14,713 bases of DNA from positions 1 to 14,713 of the forward strand of contig USJX01000068.1 in the NCBI GenBank assembly GCA_900555035.1, read 5' to 3'. Source of the stretch: an uncultured Prevotella sp. (lineage in GTDB: Bacteria; Bacteroidota; Bacteroidia; Bacteroidales; Bacteroidaceae). Positions 1 to 6,374 of the stretch are shown here, one piece after another. The position numbers and the translations under genes were made by a program. A model generated the notes under the pieces. That model made no database searches and was not told where the DNA came from. It saw nothing but the letters and a program-made list of their open reading frames with translations. The number at the start of each line of letters is the position of its first letter. The stretch's first letter is position 1.

Positions 1-44
1 GCCGATGGTACTGCAATGCAATGCGGGAGAGTAGGTAGCCGCCT
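1..44 (+). rRNA. rrf: 5S ribosomal RNA, 3' end (partial)
   Basis: The first bases match the conserved 3' part of bacterial 5S rRNA: GCCGATGGTACTGC, then GCGGGAGAGTAGG, then a GCCGCC end that would pair with the missing 5' end. The gene begins outside the window, so only about the last third is present. A strong terminator follows within 10 bases, as expected at the end of an rRNA operon. The exact 3' end is uncertain by a few bases. Confidence 0.9.
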
Positions 45-53
45 TCTTTTATC

Positions 54-90
54 AAAGCCTCAGATTTCGAAAGATTTCTGAGGCTTTTTT
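54..90 (+). terminator. Rho-independent terminator of the rRNA operon
   Basis: AAAGCCTCAGA at 54-64 pairs with TCTGAGGCTTT at 77-87, an 11-bp perfect stem with a 12-base loop, followed by a run of T to position 90. The A-tract on the 5' side means it could also act on the opposite strand. It separates the 5S gene from the histidine kinase. Confidence 0.9.
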
Positions 91-97
91 GTTTTCC

Positions 98-189
98 CAC
101 AGATTTCACAGATTTACACAGATTTTTGACCTGTTCGGTCTTGGTTTTCACAGATTTTTGACCTGTTCGGTCTTGGATTTCGCAGATTT
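98..189. repeat. CACAGATTT repeats with two tandem 32-bp units
   Basis: CACAGATTT occurs at 98-106, 107-115, 117-125 and 149-157, with a CGCAGATTT variant at 181-189. Within this, 117-148 and 149-180 are tandem 32-bp units that differ only near their last bases; the 28-base core at 117-144 is identical to 149-176. The array ends directly against the -7 promoter box of the next gene. It sits in a spacer and does not look coding. An upstream in-frame ATG at 89 would translate it, but that reading is low in complexity and rejected. Confidence 0.85.
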
Positions 190-193
190 TTTG

Positions 194-201
194 TATCTTT
201 G
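194..201 (+). promoter_or_regulatory. Bacteroidetes -7 promoter box of the histidine kinase
   Basis: TATCTTTG fits the Bacteroidetes -7 consensus TAnnTTTG exactly. No good TTTG -33 box is present at the expected distance; the nearest is TTGG at 173-176, inside the second 32-bp repeat, with 17-bp spacing. Only four bases separate the box from the ATG at 206, so the transcript would be leaderless or nearly so. Confidence 0.6.
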
Positions 202-205
202 CAGC

Positions 206-1375
206 ATGATTTGGACGGATAGAATAAGACAGGTGAAGATTTATCTGGTGATAGCGGCAGTTTGCATCGCTGTCGCCTCGCTCGTTGTGTCCCATTTCCT
301 TGTTCGGGATCTAGCTATGGAGGAACGGAATCGCATGGAGGTGTGGGCGGAGGCTATGCGCACGCTGAACAAGGCGGATGAAAATACTGACTTGAGCCTC
401 GTGCTGAAGGTTATCAACGAGAATAACTCCATTCCCGTCATCGTGATGGATGCCAATAACCAGGCACAGACGTTCAGAAACATCAATTTGGATGGCAAGG
501 ATTATGCTGATAGTCTGAAGAATGCGGCTCTCATCGGTCAGCATCTCCTGGCACAGGGTAAGAACATCAAGATAGAACTCGATGATTCTACCCACGACTA
601 CATCCAGGTGTGCTACGATGATTCGCTCATGATTCGCCGTCTCTCTGCCTATCCTTACATCCAACTCGGCGTGGTGATGATTTTCGTAGTTATCGCCATC
701 TTCGCTCTCCTTACTTCTAAACGTGCCGAACAGAACAAGGTGTGGGTGGGATTATCTAAGGAAACGGCTCACCAGTTGGGTACTCCTATCTCCAGCCTGA
801 TGGCTTGGATAGAAATCCTCAAGATGAATTATCCTGACGATGACCTCATCCCGGAGATGGATAAGGATATCAAGCGACTTCAGCTGATAGCCGACCGATT
901 CTCGAAAATCGGTTCGCTTCCGGAGCCTGTTCCTGCCAGTTTGAACGAGGTGATGGACCACGTCATCGACTATATGGACCGTCGTACCTCGAAGAAGGTG
1001 AAGATGGTGAAGGATTTCCCCGACCACGACATTATCATTAAGATCAATGCCTCGCTCTTTGAGTGGGTAATCGAGAATCTTTCTAAAAATGCCGTGGATG
1101 CCATGGGTGTGGATGGCGGACAGATTACCCTGCATGTGGAGGAGATGGAAGACAGGGCCATCGTAGAGGTTTCTGATACCGGTAAGGGAATCAGAAAGAA
1201 GGATCTGCGCAACGTGTTCCGCCCGGGCTTCACCACCAAGAAGAGGGGATGGGGCCTGGGACTATCGCTCGCCAAGCGCATAGTAGAGGAATATCACCAC
1301 GGTAAAATCTGGGTGAAGAGCAGCGAAGTGGGCAAGGGAACCACCTTCAGAATCGAACTGAAAAAGAAGGCTTGA
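206..1375 (+). CDS. Two-pass membrane sensor histidine kinase (orphan)
   Basis: A 389-aa inner-membrane sensor kinase that should autophosphorylate on histidine and pass the phosphate to an unknown response regulator. Membrane segments lie at about residues 12-33 and 151-170, leaving an extracytoplasmic sensor region of about 115 residues that I do not recognise. The H box is TAHQLGTP with H189; the N box is ENLSKNA with N295; then DTGKGI at 324-329, the F box around VFRPGFTTK, and GWGLGLSLAK at 348-357. No HAMP domain is evident between TM2 and the H box. I chose the start at 206 because the kinase N-terminus (MIWTDRIRQVK) begins there, just after the promoter box; an in-frame ATG at 89 would add 39 residues translated from spacer repeats. 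No response regulator lies next to it. Its ligand is unknown. Confidence 0.92.
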   Translation: MIWTDRIRQVKIYLVIAAVCIAVASLVVSHFLVRDLAMEERNRMEVWAEAMRTLNKADENTDLSLVLKVINENNSIPVIVMDANNQAQTFRNINLDGKDYADSLKNAALIGQHLLAQGKNIKIELDDSTHDYIQVCYDDSLMIRRLSAYPYIQLGVVMIFVVIAIFALLTSKRAEQNKVWVGLSKETAHQLGTPISSLMAWIEILKMNYPDDDLIPEMDKDIKRLQLIADRFSKIGSLPEPVPASLNEVMDHVIDYMDRRTSKKVKMVKDFPDHDIIIKINASLFEWVIENLSKNAVDAMGVDGGQITLHVEEMEDRAIVEVSDTGKGIRKKDLRNVFRPGFTTKKRGWGLGLSLAKRIVEEYHHGKIWVKSSEVGKGTTFRIELKKKA

Positions 1376-1392
1376 TGTATCAGAAAAAAGCA

Positions 1393-1455
1393 TGCAGATG
1401 CATCTGCAGAAAGAGCGTCGATGCATCGGTAAACCTGCGTTTTGATGATGCATCA
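1393..1455. repeat. Three GATGCATC-centred palindromes
   Basis: Three perfect palindromes share the core GATGCATC: TGCAGATGCATCTGCA at 1393-1408, CGATGCATCG at 1419-1428 and TGATGCATCA at 1446-1455. Their centres are 23 and 27 bp apart, roughly two to two and a half helical turns. They lie between the histidine kinase stop and the promoter of the DUF177-rpmF-fabH operon. Zero-loop palindromes suit a dimeric protein binding site better than an RNA hairpin. Function unknown. Confidence 0.7.
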
Positions 1456-1572
1456 ACCCGAAAATCACTCGAAAAGCCCCGAAAATACGAAAAAAACGGG
1501 GAATAATTAGTTAATAATGAGAGATTTTAGTGATTTTAGCATAAAAAATTATTTTATCTCGAAAATTATTCG

Positions 1573-1580
1573 TAACTTTG
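1573..1580 (+). promoter_or_regulatory. -7 promoter box for the DUF177-rpmF-fabH operon
   Basis: TAACTTTG matches TAnnTTTG exactly, 32 bases before the ATG at 1613, predicting a short 5' leader of about 25 bases. A T-rich patch near 1551-1556 could serve as a weak -33 region, but no clear TTTG is seen. Confidence 0.65.
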
Positions 1581-1612
1581 CAGCCCGAAACCAATATGGT
1601 ATATAATAAAAT

Positions 1613-2131
1613 ATGTGTAATATAGAGTCTTATAAGATTGATTTGAAAGCTTTGCCTCAGGGGGTAACAAACTTGGAGTTTAAGCTAGACGATGAATACT
1701 TTCAGGCAATAGACGCTCCTGATATTCAGAGAGGCGAGTTGCAGAGTAGTCTGTCCATCAACAGGACGGACGATTTCTTCGAGCTCAATTTTCACACCGA
1801 GGGAGTGGTACACATACCATGTGACATCTGCCTGGATGATATGGACCAGTCCATTGACACCGATGACAGACTCATGGTTAAATTCGGAGACGACTACTCA
1901 GAAGAAGATGACCTCGTGATTGTGGCCGAGAACGAAGGAATACTCGATGTCTCGTGGTTCATCTATGAATTCATAGACCTCAACATTCCCATCAAGCATG
2001 TGCATGCACCTGGAAAATGCAACCCTGCTATGATTGAAATGCTACAGCAGCATTCTGCCGCCCGAAGCGGTGAGGAAGAAGAGGAAGCTGTGGATCCACG
2101 CTGGGCAGCACTCTTAAAATTAAAAAAGTAA
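1613..2131 (+). CDS. DUF177 / YceD family protein, upstream of rpmF
   Basis: A 172-aa acidic cytoplasmic protein of the DUF177 (YceD) family. Its members almost always sit just before rpmF and are implicated in large-subunit rRNA accumulation or ribosome assembly in other organisms; the molecular mechanism is not settled. Visible hallmarks are the paired cysteines IPCDIC (C70, C73), a further cysteine in HAPGKC (C136), an acidic stretch EEEEE at about 154-158 and the C-terminal signature DPRWAALLKLKK. The start is preceded by an A/T-rich leader with no Shine-Dalgarno sequence, normal for Bacteroidetes. The stop is 30 bases before rpmF, so the two are very likely co-transcribed from the 1573 promoter. 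Confidence 0.9.
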   Translation: MCNIESYKIDLKALPQGVTNLEFKLDDEYFQAIDAPDIQRGELQSSLSINRTDDFFELNFHTEGVVHIPCDICLDDMDQSIDTDDRLMVKFGDDYSEEDDLVIVAENEGILDVSWFIYEFIDLNIPIKHVHAPGKCNPAMIEMLQQHSAARSGEEEEEAVDPRWAALLKLKK

Positions 2132-2161
2132 AAATTCAAAAATTAAAACATTTAAAAAATT

Positions 2162-2347
2162 ATGGCACATCCTAAAAGAAGACAGTCAAAGACACGTACA
2201 CTTAAGAGAAGAACTCATGATAAGGCAGTAGCTCCTACATTGGCAGTTTGCCCTAACTGTGGTGCATATTATGTTTACCACACTGTTTGCCCTACTTGCG
2301 GTTACTATCGTGGTAAGGTTGCAATCGTTAAGGAAGCAGCTGAATAA
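2162..2347 (+). CDS. rpmF: 50S ribosomal protein L32
   Basis: 61 residues, the usual length for L32. It begins MAHPKRRQSKTRTLKRR, the conserved basic tail that threads into 23S rRNA, and carries a four-cysteine zinc ribbon: CPNC (C30, C33) and CPTC (C43, C46). It is therefore the zinc-binding form. It is the middle gene of the DUF177-rpmF-fabH operon. Its stop codon TAA at 2345-2347 shares its last A with the ATG of fabH, implying translational coupling. The leader is A-rich with no Shine-Dalgarno site. Confidence 0.97.
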   Translation: MAHPKRRQSKTRTLKRRTHDKAVAPTLAVCPNCGAYYVYHTVCPTCGYYRGKVAIVKEAAE

Positions 2348-3360
2348 TGGGTAAAATCAATGCTGTAATCACAGGTGTAGGTGGATACGTGCCAGACTAT
2401 ATCCTCAACAACGAGGAGTTGTCGCGCATGGTAGATACCACAGACGAGTGGATTACTACCCGTGTAGGTATTAAGGAACGCCGCATCCTTACAGAGGAAG
2501 GTCTCGGAACCAGCTACCTGGCGCGTAAGGCAGCCAAACAGCTGATTCAGAAGACTGGCGTGGATCCAGACACAATCGATGCACTGATTGTGACAACCAC
2601 TACACCTGACTACAAATTCCCTTCTACAGCATCTATCGTCCTCGGTAAGCTCGGACTGAAGAATGCCTTTGCGTTCGACTTCTCTGCAGCTTGCTGTGGA
2701 TTCTTGTACACCCTCGATGTTGCAGCCAGCATGATTCAGAGTGGCAGATACAAGAAAATCATCGTAATCGGTGCAGACAAGATGTCTTCACTTGTAGATT
2801 ACACAGACCGTGCTACCTGTGTGCTTTTCGGCGACGGTGCAGGTGCTGTGCTCGTGGAGGCAACAGAAGAGGAAAATGTAGGTGTTCAGAACTCATACCT
2901 TCGTACCGACGGACAAGGCTTGCCTTTCCTCCACATGAAGGCTGGTGGTTCTGTGTGCCCTCCTTCACACTTCACCGTAGATCATCGTCTGCATTATCTT
3001 TATCAGGAAGGTCGCACCGTGTTCCGTTACGCAGTAACCGACATGAGCAACGACGTGATGAAGATCATGGAGATGAACAATCTCAAGGCTGATGATGTGA
3101 ACTGGGTGATTCCTCACGAGGCCAACCTCCGTATCATCGAGGCTGTGACCAAGCGTGCAGGAATTCCACTTGACAAGGTGGTAGTAAACATCGACCATTA
3201 TGGAAATACCAGTGCGGCAACAATCCCATTGGCACTCTGGGATGCTGAGAGCCAGTTGAAGAAGGGCGACAACGTCATCTTCACAGCATTCGGTGCAGGA
3301 TTCGTACACGGTGCATCATTCTATAAGTGGGCTTACGATGGTGCCGCTTTCGGCAAGTAA
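2347..3360 (+). CDS. fabH: Beta-ketoacyl-ACP synthase III
   Basis: A 337-aa cytoplasmic enzyme that condenses a short acyl-CoA with malonyl-ACP to start fatty acid synthesis. The family's catalytic triad is visible: C116 in SAACCGF, H257 in IPHEANLR and N287 in DHYGNTSAA. Other marks are the N-terminal GVGGYVPDYILNN, TTDEWITTRVGIKER and the C-terminal TAFGAGFVHGASF. Length is close to the family norm of about 320-335. The active-site stretch has two adjacent cysteines, where E. coli FabH has Cys-Ala; by alignment the first is the nucleophile. The start overlaps the rpmF stop by one base. Acyl-CoA preference cannot be read from sequence here. Confidence 0.96.
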   Translation: MGKINAVITGVGGYVPDYILNNEELSRMVDTTDEWITTRVGIKERRILTEEGLGTSYLARKAAKQLIQKTGVDPDTIDALIVTTTTPDYKFPSTASIVLGKLGLKNAFAFDFSAACCGFLYTLDVAASMIQSGRYKKIIVIGADKMSSLVDYTDRATCVLFGDGAGAVLVEATEEENVGVQNSYLRTDGQGLPFLHMKAGGSVCPPSHFTVDHRLHYLYQEGRTVFRYAVTDMSNDVMKIMEMNNLKADDVNWVIPHEANLRIIEAVTKRAGIPLDKVVVNIDHYGNTSAATIPLALWDAESQLKKGDNVIFTAFGAGFVHGASFYKWAYDGAAFGK

Positions 3361-3395
3361 GACATATTAAAATAGGATAGAATAATTATCTATAT

Positions 3396-3458
3396 AAGGA
3401 AACGCATCTTTCTTATTTCATCTCAACAAAAGTGAACTAAGCAAGGATGCGTTTCTTT
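3396..3458 (+). terminator. Long-loop hairpin, probable terminator after fabH
   Basis: GAAACGCATC at 3399-3408 is the perfect inverted repeat of GATGCGTTTC at 3446-3455. With flanking A-T and G-T pairs the stem grows to about 16 bp around a loop of about 31 bases, followed by TTTCTTTAG. The stem is strong but the loop is long and the T-tract short, so attenuation or mRNA 3'-end protection is an alternative. Confidence 0.6.
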
Positions 3459-3471
3459 AGCTTATGCCAGG

Positions 3472-3502
3472 TTTGGCAAACTCATTTAAACATTTAGTTT
3501 CA
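3472..3502 (+). promoter_or_regulatory. Probable promoter of era
   Basis: TTTG at 3472-3475 followed by 19 bp and TAGTTTC at 3495-3501 gives a -33/-7 pair with correct spacing; only the last G of TAnnTTTG is missing. It lies after the fabH terminator and 18 bases before the era ATG, so era is probably transcribed separately from fabH. Confidence 0.5.
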
Positions 3503-3519
3503 ATCAAGTTTTTTATCGT

Positions 3520-4401
3520 ATGCATAAAGCAGGTTTCGTAAATATCGTGGGCAACCCTAATGTGGGAAAGAGTACGCTGATGAATCAACTGGTGGGCGAG
3601 CGTATCAGCATCGCTACCTTCAAGGCGCAGACCACCCGTCATCGTATCATGGGTATCGTGAATACCGATGACATGCAGATCGTGTTTTCCGATACCCCGG
3701 GCGTCTTGAAGCCAAACTACAAGATGCAGGAGATGATGCTCGCCTTCTCGGAGAGTGCGCTGGCGGATGCCGATGTGTTGCTTTATGTGACCGATGTGAT
3801 TGAGAACCCTGAGAAGAACATCGACTTCCTGGAAAAGGTGAAGAAGATGAAGATTCCGGTGCTCCTGCTCATCAACAAGATTGACCAGAGCGACCCTAAC
3901 AAGCTGGGTGACATCGTGGAGAAATGGCACTCGCTGCTGCCGAATGCCGAGATTCTGCCTATCTCTGCGAAAAACAAGTTTGGCGTGGATATGCTCCTCA
4001 AGCGCATCAAAGAGCTGCTGCCTGAGTCGCCTGCGTTCTTCGACAAGGACCAGCTTACCGACAAGCCAGCCCGCTTCTTCGTATCGGAGATTATCCGTGA
4101 GAAGATTCTGCTCTACTACGACAAGGAGATTCCTTATGCCGTAGAGGTGAGGGTGGAGCGATTCAAGGAAGACGACACCCGCATCCACATCAATGCCGTC
4201 ATCTACGTGGAGCGTGATTCCCAAAAGGGCATCATCATCGGTCACCAGGGCGTGGCACTCAAGAAGGTGAACACCGAGAGTAGAAAGGCACTGGAAAAGT
4301 TCTTCGGAAAGAAGATATTCCTGGAAACCTTCGTGAAGGTTGACAAAGACTGGCGCAGTTCGCAGCGTGAACTCGATGCCTTCGGATACAATCCGGAATA
4401 A
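3520..4401 (+). CDS. era: GTPase Era
   Basis: A 293-aa essential GTPase that binds the 3' end of 16S rRNA and checks late 30S subunit assembly. The G domain shows GNPNVGKST at 11-19 (P loop), DTPGV at 58-62, NKID at 119-122 and SAK at 149-151. The C-terminal KH domain that grips RNA carries GIIIGHQG at 237-244. Length is typical for Era. The first ATG fits the conserved N-terminus HKAGFVNIVGNPN. It lies between fabH and der, the latter being another ribosome-assembly GTPase, 162 bases downstream. Confidence 0.97.
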   Translation: MHKAGFVNIVGNPNVGKSTLMNQLVGERISIATFKAQTTRHRIMGIVNTDDMQIVFSDTPGVLKPNYKMQEMMLAFSESALADADVLLYVTDVIENPEKNIDFLEKVKKMKIPVLLLINKIDQSDPNKLGDIVEKWHSLLPNAEILPISAKNKFGVDMLLKRIKELLPESPAFFDKDQLTDKPARFFVSEIIREKILLYYDKEIPYAVEVRVERFKEDDTRIHINAVIYVERDSQKGIIIGHQGVALKKVNTESRKALEKFFGKKIFLETFVKVDKDWRSSQRELDAFGYNPE

Positions 4402-4549
4402 TTGATAGTAATATCAACTTCCCCTCCCTGAATGTAATCGAGGGAGTGACTCTCGCCAGAGGGGCGAGGGCCGGAGCAAGGTCAGCTTCGGCAAATTATT
4501 AACTTGGATGCAGAGACCACATCCATGATACCTCCTCAAAGGAAGGAGG
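4402..4549 (+). repeat. Hairpin-rich spacer between era and der
   Basis: Immediately after the era stop are a series of small inverted repeats. TTGATA/TATCAA (4402-4417) closes a GTAA loop of GNRA type. CTCCCT/AGGGAG spans 4424-4446. CTCGCC/GGCGAG (4452-4468) has a 5-base loop. TGGATG/CATCCA spans 4505-4525. CCTCCT/AGGAGG spans 4531-4549. None is followed by a clear T-tract. The 4421-4475 part is G/C-rich and unlike the flanking genes. It may be an intergenic repeat element, an RNA processing site, or a leader structure for der. No coding potential is evident. Confidence 0.55.
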
Positions 4550-4563
4550 GTGAATGACTAATT

Positions 4564-5877
4564 ATGGCAAATTTAGTAGCAATCGTAGGTCGCCCTAACG
4601 TGGGTAAATCTACTTTATTCAATCGTTTGACTCAATCTCGCCGCGCCATCGTGAGCGATACAGCTGGTACCACCCGCGACCGCCAGTATGGCAAGTGCAG
4701 CTGGAACGGCAGAGAATTCTCTGTGGTGGATACCGGTGGATGGGTCGTAAAATCAGATGACATTTTCGAGGATGCTATCCGCAAGCAGGTGTTGGTAGCT
4801 ACCGAGGAGGCCGACCTGGTACTCTTCCTGGTAGATGTTAACACCGGTTTGACCGACTGGGATGAGGACGTGGCCCTGATCTTGCGTCGTGCCAAACTGC
4901 CTGTTATCCTTGTGGCAAACAAGGTAGATAACAGTGCTGAATACTATCAGGCTGCCGAGTTCTATAAGTTGGGCTTGGGCGACCCTCAGTGTATCAGTGC
5001 CGCAACAGGTGGCGGTACGGGTGACTTGCTCGACATCATATTAGACAAACTTCAGGACAATCCAGAGGAAGCCATCGAGGAAGACATTCCTCGTTTCGCC
5101 GTGGTAGGTCGTCCTAACGCCGGTAAGAGCAGTATCATCAATGCCTTCATCGGTGAAGACAGAAACATCGTTACCGAGATTGCAGGTACTACCCGTGACA
5201 GTATCTATACCCGTTACGACAAGTTCGGCTTCGATTTCTACCTGGTAGATACAGCTGGTATCCGCCGTAAGAACAAGGTGAGTGAGGACTTGGAGTTCTA
5301 TTCTGTGATGCGTTCCATCCGTGCCATTGAGAACAGTGATGTCTGCATCCTGATGCTCGACGCTACCCGTGGTATCGAGACCCAGGATATGAACATCTTC
5401 CAGTTGATCCAGAAGAACAACAAGAGTCTGGTGGTGGTAGTAAACAAGTGGGACTTGGTAGAGGAGAAGAACCAGAAGGTGATTGATACCTTCGAGAATG
5501 CCATCCGCAAGCGCATGGCTCCGTTCGTGGATTTCCCTATCATCTTTGCTTCGGCACTGACCAAGCAGCGCATCTTCCGTGTGTTGGAGACAGCCAAGGA
5601 TGTTTACCAGAACCGCAAGGCTCACATCGGAACTTCTAAGCTCAACGAGGTGATGTTGCCTATCATCGAGGCTTATCCACCACAGAGCGTGAAGGGTAAG
5701 TATATCAAGATCAAGTATTGTACCCAGTTGCCAAACACCACGATTCCATCGTTCGTGTTCTATGCCAACTTGCCACAGTATGTAAAGGAGAACTATCGTC
5801 GCTTCCTGGAGAACAAGATTCGTGAGAACTGGTCGCTGCATGGTTGTCCAATCAACGTCTTCATTCGTCAGAAGTAG
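4564..5877 (+). CDS. der: Double GTPase Der (EngA)
   Basis: A 437-aa essential GTPase for 50S subunit maturation, with two tandem G domains and a C-terminal KH-like domain. Domain 1: GRPNVGKS at 9-16, DTGG at 56-59, NKVD at 119-122. Domain 2: GRPNAGKS at 182-189, DTAGI at 229-233, NKWD at 294-297. The KH-like end covers about 350-437. Length is typical. GGAGGG at 4545-4550 lies 13 bases before the ATG, too far for a good Shine-Dalgarno site. No clear TAnnTTTG promoter was found in the 162-base spacer, so read-through from era is possible. Confidence 0.97.
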   Translation: MANLVAIVGRPNVGKSTLFNRLTQSRRAIVSDTAGTTRDRQYGKCSWNGREFSVVDTGGWVVKSDDIFEDAIRKQVLVATEEADLVLFLVDVNTGLTDWDEDVALILRRAKLPVILVANKVDNSAEYYQAAEFYKLGLGDPQCISAATGGGTGDLLDIILDKLQDNPEEAIEEDIPRFAVVGRPNAGKSSIINAFIGEDRNIVTEIAGTTRDSIYTRYDKFGFDFYLVDTAGIRRKNKVSEDLEFYSVMRSIRAIENSDVCILMLDATRGIETQDMNIFQLIQKNNKSLVVVVNKWDLVEEKNQKVIDTFENAIRKRMAPFVDFPIIFASALTKQRIFRVLETAKDVYQNRKAHIGTSKLNEVMLPIIEAYPPQSVKGKYIKIKYCTQLPNTTIPSFVFYANLPQYVKENYRRFLENKIRENWSLHGCPINVFIRQK

Positions 5878-5885
5878 GGGGAAGT

Positions 5886-5913
5886 GAAGAGTGAAGAACG
5901 AAGAGTGAAGAAT
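5886..5913. repeat. 14-bp tandem repeat, two copies
   Basis: GAAGAGTGAAGAAC at 5886-5899 is followed directly by GAAGAGTGAAGAAT at 5900-5913, with a partial unit before it. It fills most of the 50-base gap between der and the lipoprotein gene. Purine-rich and non-coding. Confidence 0.75.
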
Positions 5914-5927
5914 CAAAATGTATAAAG

Positions 5928-6326
5928 ATGAAGAAACTTTTGATTTTTATGATAATAAGTATGGGGTTGGGACTTTCTTCCTGCAAGGAGGAGCGTCCTG
6001 ACCCTTCTTACTTTGCGGGTATAGCCGCAAAGGGATACTACGACTTGCTCCTGGAGGGCAAGTACGAGGAGTATGTGGCCGGTTTCAACCAACCCTACCG
6101 CATCCCGAAGGGTTACCACGAGCAGCTGCTGCTCAATGCACAGATGTATGTGGAGCAGCAGCAGGAGGAACACAAGGGCATGGCGAAGGTAGATGTATTG
6201 AATGCCAAGGCAGATACCGCCCGCCATGTGGCCGATGTCTTCCTGCAAGTAGCCTTCGGCGACAGCACCAAGGAGCAGATTGTGGTGCCGATGGTGGAGG
6301 TGAAAGGCGAGTGGAAGATGAGATAA
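5928..6326 (+). CDS. Small lipoprotein, DUF4878-like
   Basis: 132 aa, beginning MKKLLIFMIISMGLGLSSC: a lipoprotein signal peptide with lipobox LSSC and lipidated C19, so the mature protein should sit on a membrane facing the periplasm or surface. The rest (GYYDLLLEGKYEEYVAGF, then MVEVKGEWKMR at the end) looks like the small NTF2-like DUF4878 fold common in Bacteroidales: a helix with GKYEEY, then beta strands ending in a W-containing strand. The biochemical role of the family is unknown. It lies 50 bases after der and 32 before the first ATPase gene, with which it may be co-transcribed. A shortened, broken copy of this gene is found at 8142-8203. Confidence 0.8.
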   Translation: MKKLLIFMIISMGLGLSSCKEERPDPSYFAGIAAKGYYDLLLEGKYEEYVAGFNQPYRIPKGYHEQLLLNAQMYVEQQQEEHKGMAKVDVLNAKADTARHVADVFLQVAFGDSTKEQIVVPMVEVKGEWKMR

Positions 6327-6339
6327 GAGTAATAACATG

Positions 6340-6374
6340 ATTAAAAGGAGATAGTGATATGGAACAGATGAACA
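6340..6374 (+). repeat. 35-bp direct repeat, copy 1 (RBS and first codons)
   Basis: A 35-base stretch identical to 9833-9867. It contains a strong Shine-Dalgarno site (AAAGGAG at 6344-6350, eight bases from the ATG) and the first five codons MEQMN of the first ATPase gene. Identity stops abruptly at both ends. Confidence 0.95.

Noticed and set aside
98..189. CRISPR-like array from the 32-bp repeats
   Set aside because: Units are directly tandem with no unique spacers, only two full copies, and no cas genes nearby.
89..205. Upstream in-frame ATG that would extend the histidine kinase by 39 residues
   Set aside because: The extra residues come from the CACAGATTT repeats and cross the promoter box; the conserved-looking kinase N-terminus begins at 206.
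1262..1468. Minus-strand ORF of 68 codons over the kinase end and the palindromes
   Set aside because: It overlaps the kinase's catalytic region on the opposite strand, is rich in His/Met/Cys from palindrome sequence and has no ribosome-binding or promoter signal.
1477..1501. CCCCG/CGGGG inverted repeat as terminator of the kinase gene
   Set aside because: Only five pairs with a 15-base loop and no T-tract on the + strand; too weak to call.
3457..4245. 262-codon minus-strand ORF opposite era
   Set aside because: A shadow of the era reading frame; the product is His/Leu/Val-rich with no family features while era is fully conserved on the + strand.
4500..4507. TAACTTGG as a der promoter
   Set aside because: Imperfect match to TAnnTTTG, and no TTTG lies at the right distance upstream.
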